NCBI GenBank assembly: GCA_963785125.1
Contig: CAWATU010000007.1
Coordinates: 1,922,001-1,986,000 of the forward strand
Reading direction: 5' to 3'
DNA from: QHXN01 sp963785125
GTDB lineage: Bacteria > Acidobacteriota > Blastocatellia > Pyrinomonadales > Pyrinomonadaceae
DNA: 64,000 nucleotides
Part shown: one piece after another, positions 15,421-23,619 of the stretch
Numbering within the stretch: the stretch's first letter is position 1
Layout: each line of letters starts with the position of its first letter
Program-made: the position numbers and the translations under genes
The notes under the pieces: generated by a model
The model's input: only the letters and a program-made list of their open reading frames with translations
Database searches by the model: none
Told to the model about the DNA's origin: nothing

Positions 15421-17442
15421 ATGAGAAGAACACTCCTCCTGCTCGTGGCCGCCCTCCTGACCGGAGCGTGCGTGCAGCCGCAGCAGCCTGCGCAGAACAG
15501 CGCCCCGGCCCCGTCCGCGGCGTCCGGCAGCGGCGACGCGGCCTTCAAGACCACACACGACAAGTACGTCGTCGAGTTTTTGCGGCGCAACCCGACGGTC
15601 AACACCTACCTCGGCGGCGCGGGGCTCGACCCCTCGCTCAAGGACGTGGACGGCCGTCTGCGCGACCACTCGGCCGCGGCGCTCGCCGAAGAAGACCGCT
15701 GGCTCGCGGACTCTCAAAAAGCCTTCCAGGGTATCGACGCGGCCTCGCTCTCGCCGGCGCGAAAGATAGACCGCGACGTGGCGCTCGCGCAGATAGCGTT
15801 TCTGCTGCGCCAGCACCAGACGCGCAAGTATCAGGAGCGCGCCGTGGACACGTACGTCTCGGAGCCCTTCCGCGCCATCGACTGGCAGTTGCAGGGCATG
15901 ACGCAGACCGGCGAGAAGTCTTACGGCACGCCCGAGGAGTGGCGGCTCGTCACGCAGAGAATCTCCGACATCCCGCGTTTCTTGCAGGCGGCGCAAGCGC
16001 AGTTGGAGGCGGGCGTCAAGTCTGGCAACACGGCCGACCATCGGATGCTTCTGCGCGACGGCGTGACGACGGCCGGCGCCAACGCCGACTACTTCGCCAC
16101 GAAGCTCCCCGAGACGGCGCGCGAGCGCCTCTCCGTCGGCGAGGCGAGCGACCAGATGCTCAAGCAGCTCGACGACGCTTCGCAGAAGGCGTCCGAGGCT
16201 TACAAGAAGTTCGCCGAGTTCGTCCGCACGACCTTCTTCGACCCGGACATGAATTTCGCCGGCTTTCACGACCCCAAAGCCCTCAACGCGCTCAAGCCCA
16301 AGCCTCAGTTCGCGCAAGACCGCTACGCCTTCGGTGCGGAGGAGTACGACTGGGCCTTAAAGAACAACCTGCGCATGGAGACGACGGCCGCGAAGCTCTA
16401 CGAGGAGGCGTGGCCCATCGTCGAAGAGACGCGCAAACAGATGGTCGATGTCGCGCGCCAGATCGGACAGAAGCGCGGGATGAAGCTCCCCGAAGACGGG
16501 CCGCAGGCCGTGCAGGCGGTCTTCGAGGAGTTGGCTAAAGAGTACCCGAAGACCGACGCCGAGATGGTCAACTGGTACAAGGAGGCGGGCGTCAAGCTCG
16601 TCGAATACGCGCGCAAGACGGGCGTCTTCGACGTGCCCGCCGACTACAAGCTCGACGTGGTCGAGACGCCGCCGCCCCTGCGCGCCTCCATCGACGGCGC
16701 GGCTTATTATCCTGCGCCGCCCTTCAAGCAGAGCGGGGTCGGCCGCTTCTACGTCACCACGTCGGGCAACAACGACCAGGCGGTCTTGAAGGAGAACAAC
16801 CGCGCGGCGCTCGCAGACCTCTCGGCGCACGAGGGTTTCCCGGGGCACGACTGGCACTACAAGGTGATGACGCAGTACCGCAACGACATCACGGGCGTGC
16901 GTTGGCTTACGCCGGGCGCGGTCGAAGACTCAAGCTCGATGTGGGAGGACTCGATGGCCGCCGAAGGTTGGGCGCTCTACTCGGAGGCTTTGATGGCCGA
17001 GCCCGCACCGGGCGCGCCCGAGGGCTTCTACACGCCCGAGGAGCGGCTCTACCAGCTCAAGGGCAAGCTCTACCGCGACCTGCGCGTGCGCATCGACACC
17101 GGCATCCACACGGGGAAGATAACCTACGACGAGGCCGTCGATCTCTTCTCGGAGGTCGTGGACTTCCAGCCCGGCAAGTGCGCCGACGCGTCGAAGTCCG
17201 ATACGAAGCGCGCGAGCTGCGAGGGCTCGGAGCGCGCCATCTTCCGTTACTCCAAGTGGCCCACGCAGGCCATCACCTACCGCCTCGGCAAAGACCAAAT
17301 CTTCGCGCTGCGCGCCGAGGCATCGAAACTCCTCGGCGACAAATTCTCGCCCAAGGAGTTCCATCTCCTCTTCATGCGCCAGGGCACCATCCCCGCGGGG
17401 TACTTCCGTGAAGAGTTGTTGCGGGCGATACAGAAGAAGTAG
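15421..17442 (+). CDS. DUF885 family lipoprotein (putative metallohydrolase)
   Basis: A 673-residue DUF885 protein. The N-terminus MRRTLLLLVAALLTGACVQP is a lipoprotein signal with lipobox LTGAC, so it should be envelope-anchored. The family's metal-type motif HEGFPGH lies near residue 470, followed by EGWALYSEALM, a second conserved acidic helix. Relatives are annotated as carboxypeptidase-like zinc enzymes; activity is inferred. The ATG at 15421 follows a GAGAAGAAGAG sequence and gives the correct signal peptide. Upstream in-frame codons lie in the repeat element. It is probably monocistronic, ending in a hairpin region. Confidence 0.93.
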   Translation: MRRTLLLLVAALLTGACVQPQQPAQNSAPAPSAASGSGDAAFKTTHDKYVVEFLRRNPTVNTYLGGAGLDPSLKDVDGRLRDHSAAALAEEDRWLADSQKAFQGIDAASLSPARKIDRDVALAQIAFLLRQHQTRKYQERAVDTYVSEPFRAIDWQLQGMTQTGEKSYGTPEEWRLVTQRISDIPRFLQAAQAQLEAGVKSGNTADHRMLLRDGVTTAGANADYFATKLPETARERLSVGEASDQMLKQLDDASQKASEAYKKFAEFVRTTFFDPDMNFAGFHDPKALNALKPKPQFAQDRYAFGAEEYDWALKNNLRMETTAAKLYEEAWPIVEETRKQMVDVARQIGQKRGMKLPEDGPQAVQAVFEELAKEYPKTDAEMVNWYKEAGVKLVEYARKTGVFDVPADYKLDVVETPPPLRASIDGAAYYPAPPFKQSGVGRFYVTTSGNNDQAVLKENNRAALADLSAHEGFPGHDWHYKVMTQYRNDITGVRWLTPGAVEDSSSMWEDSMAAEGWALYSEALMAEPAPGAPEGFYTPEERLYQLKGKLYRDLRVRIDTGIHTGKITYDEAVDLFSEVVDFQPGKCADASKSDTKRASCEGSERAIFRYSKWPTQAITYRLGKDQIFALRAEASKLLGDKFSPKEFHLLFMRQGTIPAGYFREELLRAIQKK

Positions 17443-17475
17443 GTAGTGAGCCCCGGCAGGAACGCGGGAAATTAG

Positions 17476-17529
17476 CCGGGGGTTGAGCCGAAGGCGCGAG
17501 TGTCACAAGCGTCTTCGCTCACCCCCGGT
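17476..17529. repeat. GC-rich imperfect hairpin downstream of DUF885 gene
   Basis: GCCGGGGGTTGAGCCGAAG (about 17475-17493) pairs imperfectly with CTTCGCTCACCCCCGGT (17513-17529). It may terminate the DUF885 transcript or be an REP-like unit bordering the transposase relic. Confidence 0.45.
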
Positions 17530-17541
17530 TGCACTCTGTGC

Positions 17542-17821
17542 ATGAATCGCAAGGCTTCTGGCAGTGATCTGACTGATACGGAGTGGGCGATACTGGCGCC
17601 CTTCAACTCGCCCGCAGAACCCGTTGGCCGCCCGCGCACGACCGACATGCGGGAGGTCTTAGACGCGATCTTTTACCTCCTGCATGAGCGGCTGCGCCTG
17701 CTGGCCGGCGCTTTCCCGCGCTTGCAGCACATCTGGGCCGACATGGGCTATCGCGGCTGCGCCGTCGAGTGGAGCAAGGCGCAGCTCGGCTGGACGGTCT
17801 AGATCGTCAAGCGCCCGCGTG
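17542..17821 (+). pseudogene. IS5-family transposase relic
   Basis: The N-terminal half reads as the DUF4096 domain that begins IS5-type transposases (SDLTDTEWAILAPF, GRPRTTDMREVLDAIFYLL). It then jumps to a C-terminal segment (FPRLQHIWADMGYRG, AQLGWTV) with well over 100 residues missing. A TAG at 17800-17802 stands where related proteins have Glu, and the frame then continues with IVKRPRG. The internal deletion, the nonsense codon and the absence of the catalytic core make it a dead remnant. Confidence 0.85.
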
Positions 17822-17911
17822 GTAGTAAGCTTCGCCGCGGTCGAAGCTCTTCTCACCCGCCAGCTCGCGGACGTGTGCCTCGGTCAGACGCGGCAACTTC
17901 TCTTCGGCCAT
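17807..17911 (-). pseudogene. N-terminal fragment of a SWIM zinc-finger protein
   Basis: The minus strand reads MAEEKLPRLTEAHVREL, then EKSFDRGEAYYHAG, and a stop at the edge of the transposase relic. This is the usual start of SWIM-domain proteins (LTEAxVRxLA..SFERGxxYY). The rest of the gene, including the CxCx..CxH finger, is absent. The IS5-type element probably truncated it. Confidence 0.65.
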
Positions 17912-17996
17912 GCAGCTATCACCCTCACGCGAGTCAGAGAACTTCCATCACCTGCGCCTCGGAAATTCTCATTATTTGCGCGAAGGATAGTAGTTT

Positions 17997-18089
17997 TTCG
18001 CGCTTTATGCACGACTGATTTCTCGCTTTATGAGCGAAGCAAGTCTGTAAGTTGTTGATAGCCGGTAGAGGGGATTCTTGCTTTATGCA
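17997..18089. promoter_or_regulatory. Three direct repeats TTCKYGCTTTATGMR
   Basis: A 15-bp motif with core GCTTTATG occurs at 17997-18011, 18020-18034 and 18075-18089 in the gap between the SWIM fragment and the LRR gene. Spacing is 23 and 55 bp. The surroundings are clearly less GC-rich than the genes. The motifs may be operator sites for the lost minus-strand gene or for the LRR gene. Confidence 0.4.
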
Positions 18090-18149
18090 GGAACCGACAG
18101 GTATGGTGGCCCGTCTACAAAGACTTTCATATGTAACGGAGGAAACGTT

Positions 18150-18983
18150 TTGAGAGGAAGCTCGCTGACTCATTTTGCGATTGGGCTCTTATCACTTCAA
18201 ATGCTCATAGGGGGCGCGGTGGGCGCGCGACGGCAGGACGAGGGGGCGTTCGATAGCCTGGAGAAAGCTTTACAGACGCCCGGGCGCGTGCGGCGGCTCG
18301 CCATACAGGGTGAAGACCCGGAGATAAAACACCTGCCGCCGGGATTGGGGAGGCTCGTCAACCTTGAGGCGTTGGAGATGGCCTGCCTGGAGAAGCTCGA
18401 AGACCTCCCCGAGGAGCTTGGTCAGTTGCGGAAGCTGAAGGAGCTGGTCATCGACAACGGGAACGGCTGCTCGATGAACGTCGCGCTCCCGCGCTCCGTC
18501 GGGCGGCTCGCGAACCTGCGCGTGTTGAGACTCTACGGCGCGCTCGACGGCCGCGACGTTGGAGAGCCCACGCGCAACGTCCAGAGCAAAGTTCTGCCGG
18601 ACTCGCTCGCGGAGCTTCAGGGGCTGGAAGAGCTAGACCTCGGGCGAAACGGACTCCGCTCCGTGCCGCCGCAGGTCGCTTCGCTGCGCGGTCTGAAGAA
18701 GCTCTCGCTCGACTACAACGACATACGTCAGGTGCCGTCCTTCGTCGGCGACCTGCCGAACCTCCAGGAGCTGTCAGTGAATGCGAACGGCGGGATCACG
18801 CTGCCCGCGTCGCTCGCAAAGATAAAAGGCTTGAAGGTCTTTATGGGGAACAACCGGCTCAAGCTGGTCGCTCAGAAGCAGTTGCGCACGCGCTTCCCCA
18901 ACGCAGTCTTCTCCTTCGAGAATGAGTACGACGACGACGCGGCGAACCAGGAGGCACCGAAGCCTCGAACGCGGCGGAGGTAG
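18150..18983 (+). CDS. Secreted leucine-rich-repeat protein
   Basis: A 277-residue protein with an N-terminal hydrophobic signal (LTHFAIGLLSLQMLIGGAVGA) followed by about seven leucine-rich repeats: LGRLVNLEALEMA, LGQLRKLKELVI, VGRLANLRVLRLY, LAELQGLEELDLG, VASLRGLKKLSLD, VGDLPNLQELSV, LAKIKGLKVFM. The C-terminus is acidic, then basic. LRRs mediate protein binding; the partner is unknown. The TTG at 18150 is chosen because GGAGG lies 7 nt upstream (18138-18142). An in-frame ATG at 18078 has no ribosome site and would spoil the signal peptide. Confidence 0.88.
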   Translation: MRGSSLTHFAIGLLSLQMLIGGAVGARRQDEGAFDSLEKALQTPGRVRRLAIQGEDPEIKHLPPGLGRLVNLEALEMACLEKLEDLPEELGQLRKLKELVIDNGNGCSMNVALPRSVGRLANLRVLRLYGALDGRDVGEPTRNVQSKVLPDSLAELQGLEELDLGRNGLRSVPPQVASLRGLKKLSLDYNDIRQVPSFVGDLPNLQELSVNANGGITLPASLAKIKGLKVFMGNNRLKLVAQKQLRTRFPNAVFSFENEYDDDAANQEAPKPRTRRR

Positions 18984-19106
18984 TGAGCGCGGGCGGACGC
19001 GTTTGAACCTCCTGATCCTTTCTCGACGCGAGTTACGCGTATGTGAGTGGCCGGGATTTCCCCCGGCCCAGATTGAAGGGATCTGATTCGGAGGTTCATA
19101 AATACA

Positions 19107-21641
19107 ATGTCCGTCATACGTCGCATACTCTCTATCTCTACGTCTGCCCTGCTGCTGGCCGGGCCGGTGCTGGCACAGGACGCCGCGGGGCAACGCGGCG
19201 CACAGGGGCCGGCCGTCGCTGCCTCTTCGACCGCCGCGGGCGTGCGCTTCGTCGCGCCGGGCGAGGCGCGCCGCGTCCGCCTCGAAGTCTACACGGCGGC
19301 GGGCGAGCGCCTGTTCGACTCGGGCTTCCGCGCGGGCGGCATCTACGACTGGGACGGGCAGGGTCTCTCGGACGGCTCGTACCTCTGCATCCTGACGGCC
19401 GAAGACATTCAGGGCGGCCAGAGCCGCAAGCTCAGCTCCGTTACGGTTCAGGGCAACCGCGCGGCGCTGAACAAGGACGGTGAGGCGCAGTTGAAGGCCG
19501 CTTACGCGACGGCGCTCTCGGCCGCCGGCATCAAGGAGGGCGACGCCGAAGCCGCGGCGCCTGCGAAGAAGTCGAACGCCGTCACGGTGGCGGCGCATGA
19601 CGGCACGGACGGGCAGGTGACTTCCACCTCCGGCTCTCTGACCTTCCGCACGGGCGACGTGTTCTCGGGTCAGGAGCGCGAGCAGATGCGCGTCACGCCC
19701 GACGGGCGCGTCGGCATCGGCACCAGCACGCCGGAAGACACGCTCGACGTGGCCGGCACCATCCGTGCACGCGGCGGCATCCGCTTCGACGACGGCACGG
19801 TGCTGACCTCGGCCAGCAGCCTCAACTCGGGCCTGAACATTTCGAGCACGAGCATCATCACCCCCAACACCTCGGCGGTGACGAGCGGCGAGACGACGAC
19901 CTCGGCGCTGGCCGGCACGGGCACGACCAACAAGCTGACGAAGTGGCTCGACGGCACCGGCACGGTCGGCGACTCGTCCATCCTTGAGACCAACGGCCTG
20001 ACGGTCTTTGGCCGCTCGACGCCGCTGCTGCCCGACGCCGCGAACTTCCACCTCGTCGAGATGGCCGCGCCGGGGACGAAGACGCCTTTGGTGCTCGTCG
20101 GCGGGTCGGGCTCGATGGAGTTCTGGAAAGACACTTCGGGTGCGGGCGGTGGGCCGAGCGCGGCGATGGCCGTCGGCATGGGCGTGCCGGGGTCGGCCGC
20201 CACCAACGACATCATCTTCTCGACGATCAGCGGCCCCGCCTGGGGCGAGCGGCTGCGCGTCACGCAGTCCGGCGACCTGAAGCTGTCGAGCGCGGGCAAA
20301 GGCATCATCTTCCCCGACGGCACGAAGCAGACGAGCGCCGCGGCCAGCATCGCGGGCCAGAACGCCTGGTCGGGACAGAACACCTTCGTCAACGGCCTCT
20401 CGGCCAACGGCGCGGCCATCACGAACGTCGGCAACCCCGTCAGCGCGACCGACGCGGTCAACAAGGCTTACTTTGACTCGAACGTGGTCAAGTTCGTGCC
20501 CGGCGCCGAGCAGCTCTCGGTGGGCGATGCCAACGGCACGGCGCCGATGATCAACCTGCGCGGCGGCTCGACCTGCTGCTCGGGCCCCGGCGGTCACACG
20601 CCCGCTTGGTTCAAGGTCTTCCAGAACGGCAGCTTCGTCGCCACGGGCAACCTCGGCATCGGCGTCTCGCCCATGCAGGGCAAGGGCTACCGCACTTCGT
20701 GGGATTCGTACAAGGGCGCCTTCCGCTCCGGCTACGCCGACAACGAGTGGGACGACGCGAACGTCGGTTTCTTCTCGTGGGCGGGCGGCTCGAACTCAAC
20801 CGCCATCGGTCTCTACGCGCTGGCCTTCGGCGACACGAACTCGGCCGAGAGCACCTCCAGCATCGTCTTCGGCAGCGGCAATCAGGTGAAGGGCGCCGCG
20901 GGCTTCTCGGCGGGCGCGGGCAACCGCGTGTGCGACACCTACGGCGTGGCGCTCGGCAACAACGCCAAGTCGGGCGGGCCGCTCATCAACGGCAAGTGCG
21001 ACCCCGACACCTTCAACCTCCGCGGTCTGGCGGCGGTCGCCATCGGCTACAACGTGACGGCCGACCAGGACCACACGACGGCGATGGGCAAGTTCGCCAC
21101 GAACAACGGCTTCTCGGGCACGTTCATCTGGTCGGACGGCTCGGCGACGGCCTCGGCCGACACGTTCCGCAACACGGCGAACAACGAGTTCGCGGCGCGT
21201 GCGACGGGCGGCTTCCGCTTCCGCACGAACCTCGGCGGCACGACGGGCTGCAACCTGCCCGCGGGCTCGGGCGTCTTCAACTGCACTTCAAGCCGCACGA
21301 CGAAGGAGAACTTCTTTAACGTGGACGGCAACGACGTGCTCGCACGCCTCCGCAAGGTTCCGGTCTCGACGTGGAACTACATCGCCGAGGGTCAGCAGTC
21401 GCGCCACCTCGGGCCGATGGCGGAGGACTTCTACACGGCCTTCCAACTCGGCACGACGGACAAGGCCATCGGTATTCAGGACGCGGTCGGCGTCAGCCTC
21501 GCGGCCGTCAAGGCGCTCGACGCCCGGACGCTTGAGCTTCAGCAGAAGTCCGAAGAGGTTGAGCAGCTCCGCTCGAAGGTCAACACGCTCGAACAGCGCC
21601 TCGCCGCGCTCGAAGCGCTCATCCAGCGGCAGGAGAAGTAA
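19107..21641 (+). CDS. Secreted fibre-like protein with YadA-head repeats and S74 chaperone-type C-terminus
   Basis: An 844-residue exported protein with signal peptide ending SALLLAGPVLA. Residues about 40-130 resemble a FlgD-like beta module (DSGFRAGGIYDWDGQGLSDG). A GRVGIGTSTPEDTLDVAGTI segment and the later FPDGTKQTSA stretch are typical of tail-fibre-domain proteins. Residues about 560-690 contain degenerate YadA-head-like 14-residue repeats (TAIGLYALAFGDTNS, GVALGNNAKSG, VAIGYNVTADQDHTTAMG). The end (SRTTKENFFNVDG, HLGPMAEDFYTAF, QDAVGVSLAAVKAL) is a Peptidase_S74/endosialidase-type intramolecular chaperone followed by a coiled coil. It is probably a trimeric surface fibre that may autocleave. 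No phage genes are nearby. Confidence 0.9.
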   Translation: MSVIRRILSISTSALLLAGPVLAQDAAGQRGAQGPAVAASSTAAGVRFVAPGEARRVRLEVYTAAGERLFDSGFRAGGIYDWDGQGLSDGSYLCILTAEDIQGGQSRKLSSVTVQGNRAALNKDGEAQLKAAYATALSAAGIKEGDAEAAAPAKKSNAVTVAAHDGTDGQVTSTSGSLTFRTGDVFSGQEREQMRVTPDGRVGIGTSTPEDTLDVAGTIRARGGIRFDDGTVLTSASSLNSGLNISSTSIITPNTSAVTSGETTTSALAGTGTTNKLTKWLDGTGTVGDSSILETNGLTVFGRSTPLLPDAANFHLVEMAAPGTKTPLVLVGGSGSMEFWKDTSGAGGGPSAAMAVGMGVPGSAATNDIIFSTISGPAWGERLRVTQSGDLKLSSAGKGIIFPDGTKQTSAAASIAGQNAWSGQNTFVNGLSANGAAITNVGNPVSATDAVNKAYFDSNVVKFVPGAEQLSVGDANGTAPMINLRGGSTCCSGPGGHTPAWFKVFQNGSFVATGNLGIGVSPMQGKGYRTSWDSYKGAFRSGYADNEWDDANVGFFSWAGGSNSTAIGLYALAFGDTNSAESTSSIVFGSGNQVKGAAGFSAGAGNRVCDTYGVALGNNAKSGGPLINGKCDPDTFNLRGLAAVAIGYNVTADQDHTTAMGKFATNNGFSGTFIWSDGSATASADTFRNTANNEFAARATGGFRFRTNLGGTTGCNLPAGSGVFNCTSSRTTKENFFNVDGNDVLARLRKVPVSTWNYIAEGQQSRHLGPMAEDFYTAFQLGTTDKAIGIQDAVGVSLAAVKALDARTLELQQKSEEVEQLRSKVNTLEQRLAALEALIQRQEK

Positions 21642-21663
21642 GACTCCCCGCCCCTTAACGCTT

Positions 21664-21703
21664 GAAGGCCCCGCCCACGAAAATGGGCGGGGCCTTCGCT
21701 TTT
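21664..21703 (+). terminator. Intrinsic terminator after the fibre-protein gene
   Basis: A perfect 14-bp stem (21664-21677 with 21684-21697) with loop CGAAAA is followed by GCTTTT. It lies 22 bp past the stop of the fibre-like gene. Confidence 0.9.
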
Positions 21704-21871
21704 CCTCCGCTTCTCCTCCCCCTAACGCGCGGTTGCGCGCGCCCCCGGCGCCGTGTAAAACTTTCAGACGCAACGCTACGTAGTAACGTCGCTTCGGCCG
21801 TCTCCCGTACAGACTTCCGGACAAGACAACCCACAGTTCCAATCCCTTTATAAGGATTCGAGGTAAGCAGC

Positions 21872-23617
21872 ATGAGAAGATTTACCTACGCCATCCTCGC
21901 GCTCTCCCTGTGCGCGGGCGTCGCGCGGGCGCAGAACGTGCCCGTGCAGGAGGTCATGTTGGAGAACGGCCTGCGCGTGTTGATGGTGCCGCGCAAGGGC
22001 GACCCCAACATCGCCGCCGGCTGGATTACGCGCACCGGCTCGGTCAACGAGCGCCCCGGTATCACCGGCCTCTCACACCTCTTCGAGCACATGATGTTCA
22101 AGGGCACGCGCACCGTCGGCACCAAGAACATCGAAGAGAATCTGAAAGTCCTCAAAGAGATGGACGACGTGCGCGCCCAGATTCGCGCCGAAGAGAAAGA
22201 CCTCATCCGCCGCCAGCGGCTCGGCGAGGTCGCCGACCTCAAAGACCCGAAGAACCGCTCGGAGAAGCACCGCCAGCTTCTCGCACGCTTCGACGAATTG
22301 ACGAAGCGCGAGAAGGAGATAATGGTCAAGGACGAGTTCGACCGCATCTACACGACGGCCGGCGCCTCAGGGATGAACGCCGGCACGTCGAACGACTTCA
22401 CCGTCTACTTCATCAACGTCCCGGCCAACAAGCTTGAGCTGTGGTTCTGGATGGAGTCAGACCGCCTCGCCAACCCCGTCTTCCGCGAGTTCTACTCCGA
22501 GCGCGACGTGGTCTACGAGGAGCGACGCCTGCGCACCGACTCGACGCCGACGGGCAAGTTCGACGAGCAGTTCGAGGCGATGTTCTGGATGTCTTCGCCC
22601 TACGGCTGGCCCGTCGTCGGCTGGCCCTCCGACCTCGAAGGCATCACGCGCGAGGAGGCGCTCGACTACTTCGCCGTCAACTACGCGCCCAACAACCTGA
22701 CCGCCTGCCTCGTCGGCGACTTCGAGCCGGCGAACGCGACCGCGCTCGCCCGCAAGTACTTCGGCCGCCTGAAGCGCGGCCCGCGCGAGCCCGAGCCCGT
22801 CCGCACGCAGGAGATGTCGCAGCTCGCCGAGCAGCGCATGGTCGCCTACGCCGAGACCACACCGCAGGCGCGCGTCCGCTACCACACGGTCGCCGACGGT
22901 CACCCGGACGACGTGGCTCTGAGCGTCCTCGGCAGCCTTCTGAGCGGCCGGACGGGACGCCTCTACAAGGCGCTCGTGCTCCAGCAGGAGGTCGCCAACA
23001 ACGCCTTCGCCGGCCAGAACGGCAACAAGTACGAAGGCTACTTCCAGTTGAGCGGCACGGCCAAGCCGGGCAAGTCGCCCGAGGACGTGGAGCAGGCGCT
23101 CTACAAGGAGATCGAGCGGATTCAGAAGGAGCCCGTTCCCGCCGACGAGCTTCAGAAGATTAAGAACCAGTCGGCCGCCAACCAGTTCCGCGGGCTCCAG
23201 TCGAACTTCGGCCTGATGGTGCAGTTGCTTCTGCGCGACGCCAACCGCGGCTGGGCGACCATCAACACCGACCCCGCGCGCGTGCAAGCCGTCAGGCCCG
23301 CAGACATCCAGCGCGTCGCCAACAAGTACTTCACGCCCGAGAACCGCACGGTCGCCATCTACCGCACGAAGACGGCGGCGGCGGCCGGCGGCGCGGCGGA
23401 AGACCCGACGCTCGCCGGACTCTCCGACCAGGAGAAGGCGCAGGTGCGCCAGCTCCGCGCCGCGCTCCCGCAGATGAAGGCCGAGCAGGTGCGCGGCATC
23501 CTCCAGCAGGTCGAGCAGATGGGCGCCTCGGCCCCCGCGGACAAACAAAAGGGTATACAAGTGGTGAAGAAGTTGTTGGAGGATCGCCTCAAGCAGCTCG
23601 AAGGAGGTGTTAAGTAG
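21872..23617 (+). CDS. M16 family zinc metallopeptidase (catalytic subunit)
   Basis: A 581-residue exported M16 peptidase with signal peptide MRRFTYAILALSLCAGVARAQ. The inverted zinc motif HLFEH lies near residue 69, and the downstream conserved Glu region follows after an inserted charged helical segment (about 90-150, EEKDLIRRQRLGEV). The C-terminal half is the inactive M16 repeat, ending in a coiled, Lys-rich tail. It probably degrades peptides in the periplasm together with the next gene product, which starts 3 bp after its stop and lacks the zinc site. Such active/inactive pairs form heterodimers in this family. Confidence 0.95.
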   Translation: MRRFTYAILALSLCAGVARAQNVPVQEVMLENGLRVLMVPRKGDPNIAAGWITRTGSVNERPGITGLSHLFEHMMFKGTRTVGTKNIEENLKVLKEMDDVRAQIRAEEKDLIRRQRLGEVADLKDPKNRSEKHRQLLARFDELTKREKEIMVKDEFDRIYTTAGASGMNAGTSNDFTVYFINVPANKLELWFWMESDRLANPVFREFYSERDVVYEERRLRTDSTPTGKFDEQFEAMFWMSSPYGWPVVGWPSDLEGITREEALDYFAVNYAPNNLTACLVGDFEPANATALARKYFGRLKRGPREPEPVRTQEMSQLAEQRMVAYAETTPQARVRYHTVADGHPDDVALSVLGSLLSGRTGRLYKALVLQQEVANNAFAGQNGNKYEGYFQLSGTAKPGKSPEDVEQALYKEIERIQKEPVPADELQKIKNQSAANQFRGLQSNFGLMVQLLLRDANRGWATINTDPARVQAVRPADIQRVANKYFTPENRTVAIYRTKTAAAAGGAAEDPTLAGLSDQEKAQVRQLRAALPQMKAEQVRGILQQVEQMGASAPADKQKGIQVVKKLLEDRLKQLEGGVK

Positions 23618-23619
23618 TC

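Noticed and set aside
17500..17802. Intact transposase gene
   Set aside because: It lacks the central catalytic region and has a nonsense codon where the family has Glu.
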